A stretch of DNA of 64,000 nt from Kluyvera cryocrescens NBRC 102467. GTDB lineage: Bacteria > Pseudomonadota > Gammaproteobacteria > Enterobacterales > Enterobacteriaceae. The notes under the pieces were generated by a model that saw only the letters and a list, made by a program, of their open reading frames with translations, was not told the DNA's origin and ran no database searches. Made by a program: the position numbers and the translations under genes. Positions within the stretch are counted from its first letter, which is position 1; each line of letters starts with the position of its first letter. Shown here piece after piece: positions 1 through 9,394 of the stretch. The DNA is taken from assembly GCF_001571285.1 (NCBI RefSeq), contig NZ_BCTM01000002.1:81409-145408 (forward strand). The letters run 5' to 3'.

Positions 1-235
1 ATTCCCATTGACCGTAACCGGTCAGCATATTGTTAATTTGCGTTTCGCCTTTAAAACCCAAGCGGACATAAGATTGGTCGCCGTCTTTTTTGGCATCATT
101 AGAGAAATAATGCAGGCCATCGATCTTGCCATAAAGATCTAATTTATTGCCGTCTTTATTATAAACTTCTGCAGAATGAGCTGCGCCTGCGGCCAGCAGA
201 GCAGGGATAACAAGGGCCAGTACTTTTCTGTTCAT
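1..235 (-). CDS. ompN: Outer membrane porin OmpN, N-terminal part (cut by window edge)
   Basis: The first 78 residues of a general porin are present; the gene runs off the left edge, so most of the trimeric beta-barrel is not visible. The start is followed by a clear Sec signal peptide, with a lysine near the N-terminus, a hydrophobic [11 protein letters not shown] core and cleavage after AHS. The mature protein begins [16 protein letters not shown], the classic OmpC/OmpF/OmpN/PhoE N-terminus. OmpC-family members are nearly identical over this stretch, so the OmpN assignment rests on position: as in E. coli, the gene is divergent from micC and next to nifJ/ydbK. Porins of this family let small hydrophilic solutes cross the outer membrane. 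Confidence 0.88.
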   Translation of the reverse strand, partial: MNRKVLALVIPALLAAGAAHSAEVYNKDGNKLDLYGKIDGLHYFSNDAKKDGDQSYVRLGFKGETQINNMLTGYGQWE

Positions 236-427
236 TGAAATTATTCCTTTAGTCTTTTTTATAGTCGCGCACTTCCGCGAATGGGAAGTGAGCTCATCCT
301 AATGGAGAGTTATGCGAAGTAATAAAAGATATTTGTTGCGATATAAGAAAGATCTCAAGAAGATAATTCAGATGAAATGGTGATAATTCCCATGAATGGA
401 TTGCTGGGATTTATATAAAATAAAAAT

Positions 428-456
428 TATACAAAGAGAATATGCAGGCGTAACGT
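428..456 (+). promoter_or_regulatory. Candidate promoter of micC
   Basis: A -35 element TATACA (428-433) and a -10 element TAACGT (451-456) are separated by 17 bases and would start transcription near 463, where similarity to E. coli MicC begins. The hexamers match consensus at 4/6 and 3/6 positions, so the assignment depends mainly on position. Confidence 0.45.
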
Positions 457-462
457 AAAGTG

Positions 463-567
463 CTTATATGCCTTTTGCCACACAACGAATAACTGTTGCC
501 GTGTGTCGTTTGATTTTATTATTCATTGAAAAAATGATAAGCCCGAATAATTATTCGGGCTTTTTTA
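463..567 (+). ncRNA. micC: MicC small regulatory RNA
   Basis: In E. coli MicC is a Hfq-dependent sRNA of about 109 nt that represses ompC translation; it is transcribed from the ompN-ydbK gap, divergent from ompN. The same gap and orientation are found here. The 5' end reads CTTATATGCCTTTTGCCACA, close to the E. coli ompC-pairing 5' end (TTATATGCCTTTATTGTCACA). The 3' end is a Rho-independent terminator: GCCCGAATAA and TTATTCGGGC (541-560) followed by six T. The middle part diverges, as expected for a spacer between the seed and the terminator. The precise 5' end is inferred. Confidence 0.85.
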
Positions 568-591
568 TGGTTGAGAATTATGGTTTGTCGC

Positions 592-3500
592 TTATTCTTG
601 CGGCGTCACTTTCTCCGCTTTCCCGGCCAACTGCGCGAGGAAATCGTAGCGTTTTTGCAGGTCCGCTGCGGCGTCTTTCCATAGCTGCTCGGCCACCTCT
701 GGCTGCTGGCTGTTCAGGCGACGGAAGCGCTGCTCGTTCATCAGCGTTTCGGCTAGCGCATCTGACGGCGGGCGAGAGTCCAGAGCCAGTGGAATTTTAC
801 CTTCATCCGCGCGACGCGGGTCGAAACGGAACAGCGGCCAGAAGCCAGTGGCAGTTAGCTGACGCATCTGATCGTGACTTAATGCCAGGTCGTAGCCATG
901 CTCTTCGCAAGGGCTGTAGGCGATGATCAGCGACGGGCCTGGATATGACTCCGCTTCCTGAATCGCTTTCACCGTCTGGTTAAGCTGTGCTCCCAGCGAG
1001 ATTTGCGCCACGTAGACGTGTCCGTACATCATCATGCTGACGCCCAGATCTTTACGCGCTTTACGTTTGCCGTGCTCACCAAACTTGGTCACCGCGCCAA
1101 GTGGAGTGGCTTTTGAAGCCTGGCCGCCGGTATTGGAATAGCATTGGGTATCCAGCACCAGAATATTGACGTTCTCGGTCAGGCTCATCACGTGATCCAG
1201 CCCACCAAAGCCAATATCGTAGGCCCAGCCGTCACCGCCAATCAGCCAGATGGATTTTTCTACCAGCGCGTCGGCATCGGTTAATAGCTCTTTAGCACCC
1301 TCAACGCCGGCCAGCGCCTGGCGCAGTGCGCTCACCTGTTCGCGGCGTTGTTCCGGCGTCGCGTCGGCGTGCAGGGCTTCATTGAGCTCTGCGGGGATCT
1401 GAGCGGCAAAACCGTCCAGCAAACGCATCACGCGCTGGCGGTGTTGGTCAACCGTTAAGCGGAAGCCGAGGCCAAATTCGGCGTTATCTTCAAACAGCGA
1501 GTTAGCCCATGCCGGGCCACGGCCGTTGGCGTCGGTGGTGTACGGCGTCGAAGGCAGGTTACCGCCATAGATCGACGAGCAACCCGTCGCATTGGCAATC
1601 AGCATACGGTCGCCGTACAGCTGAGTGAGCAGTTTGATATACGGCGTTTCGCCACAGCCGGAACAGGCGCCGGAGTATTCAAACAGCGGGGTAATAAGCT
1701 GTGAAGTACGAATATCGATACGCTCAAGCTTGCTGCGGTCAATTTCCGGTAGGTCGAGGAAGAAGTCATAGTTCGCTTTTTCTTCTTCAACGTGGTCAAG
1801 GCGCGACATCATATTGATCGCCTTGATTTCCGGGTTCTGGCGGTCTTTGGCCGGGCACACTTCAACGCACAGGTTACAGCCGGTGCAGTCCTCCGGCGCC
1901 ACCTGCAGCACGTATTTCTGGCCACGCATATCGCGGGATTTAACGTCCAGCGAATGCAGCGAGGCAGGTGCATGCTCCATTGCGTCCGGAGAGACTACTT
2001 TCGCGCGGATAGCCGAGTGCGGGCAGGCCGCTACGCAGTGGTTACACTGGGTACAGAGATCTTCTTTCCAGATAGGGATCTCTTCGGCGATGTTGCGTTT
2101 CTCCCAGCGGGTCGTACCGACCGGCCAGGTGCCGTCCGGTGGCAGAGCTGAAACCGGCAGCGCATCGCCTAATCCGGCCAGCATCGCGGCTGTGACGGTT
2201 TTAACAAAGTCAGGCGCTTCATCGGATACCACCGGAGGGCGGTTTGGACTGCTGGCATTAACCGGCTGTAACGGAACTTCCGCCAGCGACTCGCGCGCCA
2301 GCGCCAGCGCCTGCCAGTTACGTTCAACCAGATCCTGGCCTTTGCTGCTGTAGCTTTTGGCAATGGCATTTTGCAGTTCCATCAGGGCGCTATCGCCCGG
2401 CAGGATCTGCGTCAGATGGAAAAATGCCATCTGCATGACGGTGTTAATTCGTGCGGCCAGACCGCATTCACGGGCGATTTTCGCCGCGTTGATGACGTAG
2501 AAACGCGCTTTTTTCTGATTTAGCACCGCCTGGACTTCCTGCGGCAGACGCGCCCACACCTCATCAGCGCTGTAGGGCGTATTGAGCAGGAAGATGCCGC
2601 CGGGCTTGAGGCGCTCGGCCATCTGGTACTTATCAATAAATTGCAGCTGGTGGCAGCCGACAAAATCGGCCTGCGCCACCAGATAGGCGGAGCGGATAGG
2701 GGTATCGCTAACGCGCAGATGCGACACCGTCAGGCCGCCGGCCTTTTTGGAGTCGTAAACGAAATAGCCTTGGGCAAACCACGGCGTGGAATTGCCGATA
2801 ATCTTGATATTATTCTTGGTCGCTGAGACGCTGCCATCGCTCCCCAGGCCGTAGAACAACGCTTCCAGACGCGCGGTTGCCGGCAGCGTGTTTTCCGGTA
2901 GCGGTAAGGAAAGGTTGGTGACATCATCGTAGATGCCAACGGTGAAGCGAGGTTTGGGTTTGGCCTGCGCCAGCTCGTTGAATATTGCCAGCACGCAATC
3001 CGGACCGAACTCTTTTGATGAGAGGCCATAACGGCCACCGATCACCCGCGGAAGCGTTTCGCGCTCGCCGTGGTTAAAGGCTTCCGCCAGCGCCGTCATC
3101 ACGTCGAGATACAGCGGTTCGGCGTGAGCGCCCGGCTCTTTGGTACGGTCGAGGACCGCCACGCTACGCGTGCTTTCCGGCAGCGCCTGGAGCAGATGTT
3201 TGGCGGAGAAAGGACGATACAAGCGCACTTTCAGTACCCCGACTTTTTCGTCGCGGGTCAGCAGTTCATCCACCACTTCTTCGCAGGTGCCGATGGCGGA
3301 ACCCATAATCACAATCACGCGCTCGGCCTGCGGATGGCCATAATACTCAAACGGCTGGTAGCGGCGGCCGGTGGCGTCGGCGAAGTCATTCATCGCCTGC
3401 TCGACGTGAGAATAGACTGCGTCATACCACGGGTTGGTTGCTTCGCGTGACTGGAAGTAGGTATCCGGGTTAGCGGAGGTGCCGCGGATCACCGGATGCT

Positions 3501-4119
3501 CAGGATTCAGCGCGCGGGCGCGATGTGCAGCAATTTCGTCGTGAGGCAGCAAGCCGCGGATGGTGTCATCGGCCAGCGGCACGATTTTATTAATTTCGTG
3601 CGAGGTGCGGAAACCATCAAAGAAGTGAATAAACGGCACGCGGCTTTTGAGCGTGGCGATATGCGAAATCAGCGCGAAGTCCTGTGCTTCCTGCACGCTC
3701 GCGGCGCACAGCATAGCGCAGCCGGTCTGGCGAATGGCCATGACGTCCGAGTGATCGCCAAAAATTGACAGCGCGTGGGTGGCGACGGTTCGCGCGGCGA
3801 CGTGCAGAACAAACGGCGTTAGCTGACCGGCCAGTTTGTACAGCGTCGGGATCATCAGCAGGAGTCCCTGCGATGAGGTAAACGAGGTCGACAGTGCACC
3901 GGTCTGCAATGCGCCGTGCACAGCGGCAATGGCGCCAGCCTCTGACTGCATTTCGACGACCCGCGGGACGTCGCCCCACACGTTTTTAAGACCATTTCCC
4001 GCCCACGCATCGGCCTGCTCGGCCATGGTAGAACTCGGCGTTATCGGGTAAATGGCAATGACTTCGCTGGTCCGGAACGCAACAGAGGCGACCGCACCGT
4101 TACCGTCAATTGTGATCAT
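592..4119 (-). CDS. nifJ: Pyruvate:flavodoxin/ferredoxin oxidoreductase (YdbK/NifJ)
   Basis: This cytoplasmic 1175-residue enzyme oxidatively decarboxylates pyruvate and coenzyme A to acetyl-CoA and CO2, passing electrons to flavodoxin or ferredoxin. It has the single-chain PFOR architecture: N-terminal TPP pyrimidine-binding domain (IYPITPSS near residue 25), CoA-binding and gamma domains, two 4Fe-4S clusters (CTQCNHCVAACP near 690 and CTGCNLCVEVCP near 745), and a C-terminal TPP domain containing CSGCGETPY, GGDGWAYDIGFGG and a late YSPCEEHG cysteine for the third cluster. Length and sequence follow E. coli YdbK (1174) closely. No nif genes lie nearby, so a role in general or stress redox metabolism is likelier than nitrogen fixation. 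Confidence 0.97.
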   Translation of the reverse strand: MITIDGNGAVASVAFRTSEVIAIYPITPSSTMAEQADAWAGNGLKNVWGDVPRVVEMQSEAGAIAAVHGALQTGALSTSFTSSQGLLLMIPTLYKLAGQLTPFVLHVAARTVATHALSIFGDHSDVMAIRQTGCAMLCAASVQEAQDFALISHIATLKSRVPFIHFFDGFRTSHEINKIVPLADDTIRGLLPHDEIAAHRARALNPEHPVIRGTSANPDTYFQSREATNPWYDAVYSHVEQAMNDFADATGRRYQPFEYYGHPQAERVIVIMGSAIGTCEEVVDELLTRDEKVGVLKVRLYRPFSAKHLLQALPESTRSVAVLDRTKEPGAHAEPLYLDVMTALAEAFNHGERETLPRVIGGRYGLSSKEFGPDCVLAIFNELAQAKPKPRFTVGIYDDVTNLSLPLPENTLPATARLEALFYGLGSDGSVSATKNNIKIIGNSTPWFAQGYFVYDSKKAGGLTVSHLRVSDTPIRSAYLVAQADFVGCHQLQFIDKYQMAERLKPGGIFLLNTPYSADEVWARLPQEVQAVLNQKKARFYVINAAKIARECGLAARINTVMQMAFFHLTQILPGDSALMELQNAIAKSYSSKGQDLVERNWQALALARESLAEVPLQPVNASSPNRPPVVSDEAPDFVKTVTAAMLAGLGDALPVSALPPDGTWPVGTTRWEKRNIAEEIPIWKEDLCTQCNHCVAACPHSAIRAKVVSPDAMEHAPASLHSLDVKSRDMRGQKYVLQVAPEDCTGCNLCVEVCPAKDRQNPEIKAINMMSRLDHVEEEKANYDFFLDLPEIDRSKLERIDIRTSQLITPLFEYSGACSGCGETPYIKLLTQLYGDRMLIANATGCSSIYGGNLPSTPYTTDANGRGPAWANSLFEDNAEFGLGFRLTVDQHRQRVMRLLDGFAAQIPAELNEALHADATPEQRREQVSALRQALAGVEGAKELLTDADALVEKSIWLIGGDGWAYDIGFGGLDHVMSLTENVNILVLDTQCYSNTGGQASKATPLGAVTKFGEHGKRKARKDLGVSMMMYGHVYVAQISLGAQLNQTVKAIQEAESYPGPSLIIAYSPCEEHGYDLALSHDQMRQLTATGFWPLFRFDPRRADEGKIPLALDSRPPSDALAETLMNEQRFRRLNSQQPEVAEQLWKDAAADLQKRYDFLAQLAGKAEKVTPQE

Positions 4120-4427
4120 TGATTATGACACCTTACATTGCGCAAAAAGAGGTTCACGGCAGGGCCGAAAACCGGGAATTCATCCGTTATAAACTCATCG
4201 ATTTTGCCGATGGTATTCATTGAAGTTTAGCAAAACCCGGGCTGAATCATTTTTGCTTTTGTGTCCTTGGGCCGGGTCTATATCAACGATATGAATGTTT
4301 CCAGCCAACAAAATTGGTAGAAAATGTTTCTACAGTGCATAAATGCGCGCTTCGTCTCTCGACGTTCCGGGCGCTGATGCCTATGATGCTTAGGTTTGTT
4401 CTTATTTTTGCGATTGGGAGAGAAGTG
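4120..4427. other. Gene-free gap between nifJ and ydbJ (308 bases)
   Basis: It separates two divergently transcribed genes and must hold both promoters. I see no convincing open reading frame, tRNA or strong hairpin in it. Confidence 0.5.
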
Positions 4428-4694
4428 ATGCGAGCTGCGTTTTTAGTCGGGTGTGCGGCGCTTTTGTTATCCGCGTGCAGTAGTGAACCTGTTCAGCAGG
4501 CCACCGCGGCGCACGTGACGCCGGGAATGAGAGCGGCAATGTCGAGCTCAGGTGATGCAAACTGCGCAATGATCGGTGGCACACTCTCTGCCGCACGACA
4601 GCTTGATGGCTCCAGCATTGGCATGTGTGCGCTGCCCAACGGCAAGCGCTGTAGCGAACAATCTCTTGCGGTTGGCAGCTGCGGAAGCTATTGA
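4428..4694 (+). CDS. ydbJ: YdbJ-like DUF333 lipoprotein
   Basis: The 88-residue product starts with a short signal peptide ending in a lipobox (LLLSAC) and is likely lipidated on the cysteine. The rest contains the DUF333 pattern: a CAMIGGTL segment, then MCALPNGKRCSEQSL with paired cysteines, and a final CGSY. An upstream in-frame ATG at 4314 would add 38 residues that do not look like an export signal; I chose the ATG at 4428 because it is followed at once by the signal peptide and preceded by GGGAGAGAAG. It sits between nifJ and hslJ as in E. coli. Function unknown. Confidence 0.85.
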   Translation: MRAAFLVGCAALLLSACSSEPVQQATAAHVTPGMRAAMSSSGDANCAMIGGTLSAARQLDGSSIGMCALPNGKRCSEQSLAVGSCGSY

Positions 4695-4697
4695 TCG

Positions 4698-5138
4698 TTA
4701 GTGAATCAAATCGGCAAGCTTATAGATAAACGTCTGGTCAGCCGTGGCCAGCGTGAGCTGTGATTCGGTCAAATCCACCTGGGCGCCCTGGCGAAGCATG
4801 GTCGCGAGCGTGGCGTCGAGCTGATTGAGCTGTGCGTCGCGGCACAGTTTGCGCGTCATCGCCAAATCGGTTGCCGTCAGTTCGCCATTGGTCACCGTGG
4901 CCATCCCGGAAAACGTGTTGCACAGCGTGCCGGACAGGTAAATCTTATTCAATAATGGCTGTTTCTCACCAAAGCTCAGGTCCATTGGCGCGTGTTCCCC
5001 TTGAACCGGCTTGCCGTTCACGCTTTCCAGCACAAAACGGTGGTGCTGTAGCTGGTCGCCGCCGGTAAAGACTTTACTGTTGTAGACGCAGCCGGCGAGT
5101 AGCGTCGCTGCCGCCAGCAGAAAAACGATTTTCTTCAT
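4698..5138 (-). CDS. hslJ: Heat-shock lipoprotein HslJ (META domain)
   Basis: This 146-residue protein has a lipoprotein signal peptide (MKKIVFLLAAATLLAGC) followed by a META/HslJ domain; E. coli HslJ (140) is a heat-inducible outer-membrane protein linked to novobiocin resistance. Visible META features are FVLESVNGKP near residue 35, LSGTLCNTFSG near 88 and a late TLATADQTFIYKL strand. The gene is convergent with ydbJ, three bases separating the stop codons, and lies downstream of ldhA in the same orientation, an arrangement shared with E. coli. Confidence 0.93.
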   Translation of the reverse strand: MKKIVFLLAAATLLAGCVYNSKVFTGGDQLQHHRFVLESVNGKPVQGEHAPMDLSFGEKQPLLNKIYLSGTLCNTFSGMATVTNGELTATDLAMTRKLCRDAQLNQLDATLATMLRQGAQVDLTESQLTLATADQTFIYKLADLIH

Positions 5139-5226
5139 TGCAAAAGACTTCTTATGTATTCGTTTGATGAATGTGTTGGAAGTGTAACTGTACTGCGAAT
5201 AATGTCTGCGGGGCTTATCTGAAAAT

Positions 5227-5250
5227 GCTCCCCAACGGGCGTCGGGGAGC
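5227..5250 (-). terminator. Hairpin downstream of ldhA
   Basis: GCTCCCC (5227-5233) pairs with GGGGAGC (5244-5250). On the minus strand the stem is followed by ATTTTC, so it is probably the ldhA terminator. Confidence 0.6.
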
Positions 5251-5258
5251 GGTAACGA

Positions 5259-6248
5259 TCACGCGAGGGCGTTAGGACAGTCAGTGCCGGAATCGATTTG
5301 GCTCAGATTTTCCAGCGTGGTTTCCGAGATGCTGGTCAACGCTTCGGCGGTCAGGAACGCCTGGTGGCCAGTGAACAGTACGTTATGGCAGGCCGACAGG
5401 CGACGGAACACATCATCCTGAATCACGTCATTAGACTTATCTTCAAAGAACAGATCGCGTTCGTTCTCGTAAACGTCCATCCCCAGCGCACCGATTTTCT
5501 GCGTTTTCAGCGCTTCGATGGCAGCCTGTGAATCAATCAGCGCACCGCGGCTGGTGTTGATGATCATTACGCCATCTTTCATCTTCTCAAAGGCGCTCGC
5601 GTTCAGCAGATGGTAGTTTTCCGGCGTCAGCGGGCAGTGCAGAGTAATAACGTCTGATTCGGCAAACAGCGTCGGCAGATCGACATACTCAACGCCCAGC
5701 TCCAGTGCCGCCGCGCTTGGGTACGGATCAAACGCCAGCAGACGCATCCCGAAACCTTTCAGAATACGCAGCGCGGCAATGCCGATTTTACCGGTACCGA
5801 TAACCCCAGCCGTTTTACCAAACATGGTAAAACCGGTGAGGCCTTCCAGCGAGAAGTTGGCGTCGCGGGTACGCTGGTAAGCGCGGTGGATACGACGGTT
5901 TAACGTCATCATCATACCAATGGCGTGTTCCGCCACCGCTTCTGGAGAATACGCGGGAACGCGTACCACGCGCAGACCGAGCTCTTTCGCGGCGTCGAGG
6001 TCGACGTTGTTGAAGCCCGCGCAGCGCAGCGCGATGTATTTCACACCATTTTTCTTCAACTCTTCGAGTACCGGACGACTGCCGTCATCGTTAACGAAAA
6101 TGCAGACCGCTTCGCAGCCGTGCGCGGTTTTGGCGGTTTTTTCCGTTAGCAAAAAATCGAAAAACTCAAGTTCAAAGCCATAAGCCTCATTCACATTCTG
6201 CAGATACTTTTTGTCATACTGCTTTGTGCTATAAACGGCGATTTTCAT
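5259..6248 (-). CDS. ldhA: Fermentative D-lactate dehydrogenase
   Basis: LdhA reduces pyruvate to D-lactate with NADH in the cytoplasm during mixed-acid fermentation. The 329-residue length equals E. coli LdhA. It is a D-2-hydroxyacid dehydrogenase: a Rossmann NAD site GTGKIG near 151-156, and the catalytic triad in its usual contexts, Arg in NTSRGAL (about 235), Glu in DVYENE (about 264) and His in TGHQAF (about 296). A long upstream gap separates it from divergent ydbH. Confidence 0.97.
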   Translation of the reverse strand: MKIAVYSTKQYDKKYLQNVNEAYGFELEFFDFLLTEKTAKTAHGCEAVCIFVNDDGSRPVLEELKKNGVKYIALRCAGFNNVDLDAAKELGLRVVRVPAYSPEAVAEHAIGMMMTLNRRIHRAYQRTRDANFSLEGLTGFTMFGKTAGVIGTGKIGIAALRILKGFGMRLLAFDPYPSAAALELGVEYVDLPTLFAESDVITLHCPLTPENYHLLNASAFEKMKDGVMIINTSRGALIDSQAAIEALKTQKIGALGMDVYENERDLFFEDKSNDVIQDDVFRRLSACHNVLFTGHQAFLTAEALTSISETTLENLSQIDSGTDCPNALA

Positions 6249-6559
6249 AAGCTTTACTCCAGTGATTTTAGAGTCAAGTTAGCATATTTCAAATAATCAT
6301 ACAAAATGTAAAAATGTTTTGAATGCTAAAGTTACGTAAGGAAACTATCACCAGTATACGCGCTTTAGAAGCGGGAGCGAAACCGATACGCTCAATCAGA
6401 ATCAACTGAAATTACTCACATTTTATTTTACAGCAGCTACGCTTAATACCATGACAGCGGCTTTCACTCTCTGGTCTGACATGACACAATATGCGCCTTT
6501 GGGCCGCTCGCTGTGCGGTCCGGCATAACTGCCTGCTTAAACTGGATATCACTGCACCC
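6249..6559. other. Divergent promoter region ldhA/ydbH (311 bases)
   Basis: This gap carries the promoters of two divergent transcription units. A frame open from 6491 into ydbH exists, but the ydbH signal-anchor begins at 6560, so the earlier part is treated as untranslated. No RNA gene or strong repeat was seen. Confidence 0.5.
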
Positions 6560-9199
6560 ATGAAGGGTAAATATAAAGCCGTTATTGCGCTATTCCTGCT
6601 TTTACTACTCCTGCCGTTAACGTTGATGATGACGCTGGGGTACTGGGTTCCTACGCTGGTGGGCATCTGGCTACCGGCGGGCACTCGTATTGCATTAAAC
6701 GAGAGCCCGCGGTTGACCCGTTCGGCGCTGCGTATTCCCGACCTACGCTATCTTGCCGGGGATTGCGAACTGGCGACGCTTAAAGACGTTACGCTGTCGC
6801 ACCCCAGCCGCTGGCGTCTGCACGCCGCCTCGGTCAATCTGAATTCCGTTTGTTTTGCCAAACTTCCGCAAAACGATTCTGTTCCCGGCGCGCCGCGCAC
6901 GCTGGCTGAGTGGCAGTCGATGCTGCCTAACACCTGGCTCTCCATTGATTCACTGAGCGTTTCGCCGTGGGAGAAGTGGCAGGGCAAGCTGAACGTCTCC
7001 CTGACTGCTCAGCGTCAGGATCTGCAATATGAGGGTGAACACGTCACGCTGCATGCGCGTTTGCACGGACAGTCGCTGACCGTCAGCGAGTTCCACGCCT
7101 CTCTGATTGACGGCGAACAGCCGGTGAAACTGTTGGGCGAATTCACGATGCCGCTGGTACCCGATGGGCTGCCGGTGAAAGGTCATCTCGAATCGACCCT
7201 TCAGGTACCGCAGGTGCCTTCGTTGGTGGATGCTGAACTGAACTGGGATGGAAACCAGGGACAGCTCGTGATGATGGCCCGCGGTGAAGACGACCCGCTG
7301 GTGGATTTCCCGTGGCAACTGACCGAACAACAGCTCACCATCAGTGATGGCCGCTGGAGCTGGCCGTATCAACAGGGGATCCCGCTTAGCGGTCGGCTCG
7401 GCGTGAAGCTGGAGAACTGGCAACAGGGGATTGATAAAACGCTGATTACCGGACGCCTTAACGTATTAACCTCGGGCGATGCCGGGAAGGGGAATGCGGT
7501 ATTAACCGTCGGTCCGGGCACGCTTAGCATGGACAACAGCGAAATGCCGTTGCAGTTGACTGGGGAGGCAAAGCAGGGCGATTTGATCCTTTATGCGAAG
7601 CTGCCAGCGCATCTGAGTGGCCCGCTGATGACGCCGATGCTGGCCTTCCAGCCGGGGGCGCTGCTGCGATCTCGCGGACGCGTTATCGATGCCCTGAATA
7701 TCGATGATGTACGCTGGCCGCTGGCCGGGGTGAAGATCTCGACCCAAGGAATCGATGGGCGATTACAGGCGATTCTGCGCGCCCATGAACAGCAAACCGG
7801 TGATTTCGTCCTGCACCTTGATGGTCAAGCCGATAACTTTATGCCGGACAAAGGTACCTGGCAGTGGCGATACTGGGGCGACGGACACTTCACGCCGATG
7901 CAAGCTCGCTGGGACGTTACGGGAACCGGTGAATGGCGGGATAGCGCGATTGTGCTAAATACGCTGTCAACCGGCTTTGACAAGCTGCAGTACGGCACCA
8001 TGACTGTCGACAAGCCGCGCCTGACGCTGGAAAAACCTATCCACTGGATCCGCAACGAACAGCATCCATCTTTCACCGGTACGCTGGCGCTGGACGCAAA
8101 GGAAACCCGCTTTACCGGCGGCAGCGTACTGCCAGCTTCGGCGCTGAGTTTTAGCGTGGACGGCCGCGACCCAACCTATTTCCAGTTTAAAGGGGATCTG
8201 AAAGCGCAAGCCATTGGCCCGATTCAGGTCAATGGCCGTTGGGACGGCGAACGCCTGCGCGGCAAGGCATGGTGGCCGAAACAGTCGCTAACGGTGTTCC
8301 AACCGCTGGTGCCACCGGACTGGAAAATGAAGCTGCGTGACGGTTCTCTTTACGCTCAGGTGGCCTTTTCTGCTGCCGCGGGACAAGGATTCGAAGCCGG
8401 TGGCCACGGCGTGCTCCGAAACGGCAGCGCGTGGATGCCGGATAACGAAGTCAACGGCGTTGATTTTGTGCTGCCGTTCCGACTTAAAGCGGGCGTCTGG
8501 CAACTGGGCACGCGTCGTCCGGTTTCGCTGCGCATCGCGGAAATCGTCAACCAGGTCACGGCCCGTAACGTAACTGCCGATTTACAGGGAACCTGGCCGT
8601 GGAGCGAAGCCGAGCCGTTGCAGCTTAGCGACGTCAGCGTTGATGTCCTTGGCGGCAAAATGACGATGCAGCAACTGCGCCTGCCTCAGCGCGATGCGGC
8701 GTTGCTGCGTCTTCATCATATTTCGATGAGCGAACTGGTTAGCGCGGTGAACCCGAAACAGTTTGCCATGTCTGGCCCGGTCGATGGTGCGTTACCGCTG
8801 TGGTTGAACGACAGTCAGTGGATAATCAAAGACGATTGGTTGCATAACCCAGGGCCGATGACGCTGCGTCTTGATAAAGACACGGCCGACGCGGTGGCGG
8901 ATGATAATATTGCAGCCGGTGCCGCCATTAACTGGCTGCGCTATCTGGAGATCAGCCGCTCATGGACACGTATCAACCTCAATAGCCTGGGGCTGTTGAC
9001 CCTGCAGGCCGAGGTGACCGGTACCGGGGTGATGGATAAGAAACGCAGTACGGTGCAGCTTAACTATACGCACCAGGAGAATGTTTTTGATTTGTGGCGA
9101 AGCCTGCGCTTTGGCGACAAACTTCAGTCATGGCTTGAGCAACACGCGACCCTACCCGGCGCTCCGTGTCGCAGCGGCACGGAATGTAAGGAGCACTAA
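6560..9199 (+). CDS. ydbH: AsmA-like inter-membrane bridge protein YdbH
   Basis: YdbH is one of the large AsmA-like proteins (with TamB and YhdP) that E. coli work implicates in moving phospholipids from the inner to the outer membrane. An N-terminal transmembrane anchor (IALFLLLLLLPLTLMMTLGYW, about residues 10-30) precedes some 850 residues of beta-rich periplasmic repeat sequence with no catalytic motif. I chose the ATG at 6560 rather than an upstream in-frame ATG at 6491 because it gives 879 residues, the E. coli length, and places the anchor at the N-terminus. Its stop overlaps the ynbE start (TAATG), so the two are translationally coupled. Confidence 0.95.
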   Translation: MKGKYKAVIALFLLLLLLPLTLMMTLGYWVPTLVGIWLPAGTRIALNESPRLTRSALRIPDLRYLAGDCELATLKDVTLSHPSRWRLHAASVNLNSVCFAKLPQNDSVPGAPRTLAEWQSMLPNTWLSIDSLSVSPWEKWQGKLNVSLTAQRQDLQYEGEHVTLHARLHGQSLTVSEFHASLIDGEQPVKLLGEFTMPLVPDGLPVKGHLESTLQVPQVPSLVDAELNWDGNQGQLVMMARGEDDPLVDFPWQLTEQQLTISDGRWSWPYQQGIPLSGRLGVKLENWQQGIDKTLITGRLNVLTSGDAGKGNAVLTVGPGTLSMDNSEMPLQLTGEAKQGDLILYAKLPAHLSGPLMTPMLAFQPGALLRSRGRVIDALNIDDVRWPLAGVKISTQGIDGRLQAILRAHEQQTGDFVLHLDGQADNFMPDKGTWQWRYWGDGHFTPMQARWDVTGTGEWRDSAIVLNTLSTGFDKLQYGTMTVDKPRLTLEKPIHWIRNEQHPSFTGTLALDAKETRFTGGSVLPASALSFSVDGRDPTYFQFKGDLKAQAIGPIQVNGRWDGERLRGKAWWPKQSLTVFQPLVPPDWKMKLRDGSLYAQVAFSAAAGQGFEAGGHGVLRNGSAWMPDNEVNGVDFVLPFRLKAGVWQLGTRRPVSLRIAEIVNQVTARNVTADLQGTWPWSEAEPLQLSDVSVDVLGGKMTMQQLRLPQRDAALLRLHHISMSELVSAVNPKQFAMSGPVDGALPLWLNDSQWIIKDDWLHNPGPMTLRLDKDTADAVADDNIAAGAAINWLRYLEISRSWTRINLNSLGLLTLQAEVTGTGVMDKKRSTVQLNYTHQENVFDLWRSLRFGDKLQSWLEQHATLPGAPCRSGTECKEH

Positions 9200-9390
9200 T
9201 GAAATTACCCATCGCCATACTGGGAGTGATGGCCTGCGGGCTGCTATCGGGATGCGTACCGCGCATCGAAGTGGCGGCGCCGAAAGAGCCGATTACCATC
9301 AACATGAACGTGAAGATTGAGCATGAAATCCGCATCAAGGCCGATAAGGACGTTGAGGATTTGCTGAAATCACGTAGCGATTTGTTCTGA
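9199..9390 (+). CDS. ynbE: YnbE lipoprotein, partner of YdbH
   Basis: A 63-residue outer-membrane lipoprotein with lipobox LLSGC near residue 18 and a short mature chain of beta-strand-like sequence (INMNVKIEHEIRIK). In E. coli YnbE interacts with YdbH and is thought to complete the periplasmic bridge at the outer membrane. It overlaps ydbH by one base and is followed four bases later by ydbL, so the three genes form one operon. Confidence 0.93.
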   Translation: MKLPIAILGVMACGLLSGCVPRIEVAAPKEPITINMNVKIEHEIRIKADKDVEDLLKSRSDLF

Positions 9391-9394
9391 GGTT

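Noticed and set aside
592..4119. nifJ as a sign of nitrogen fixation
   Set aside because: The protein is the YdbK type in an E. coli-like neighbourhood (ompN, hslJ, ldhA). No nif genes are near.
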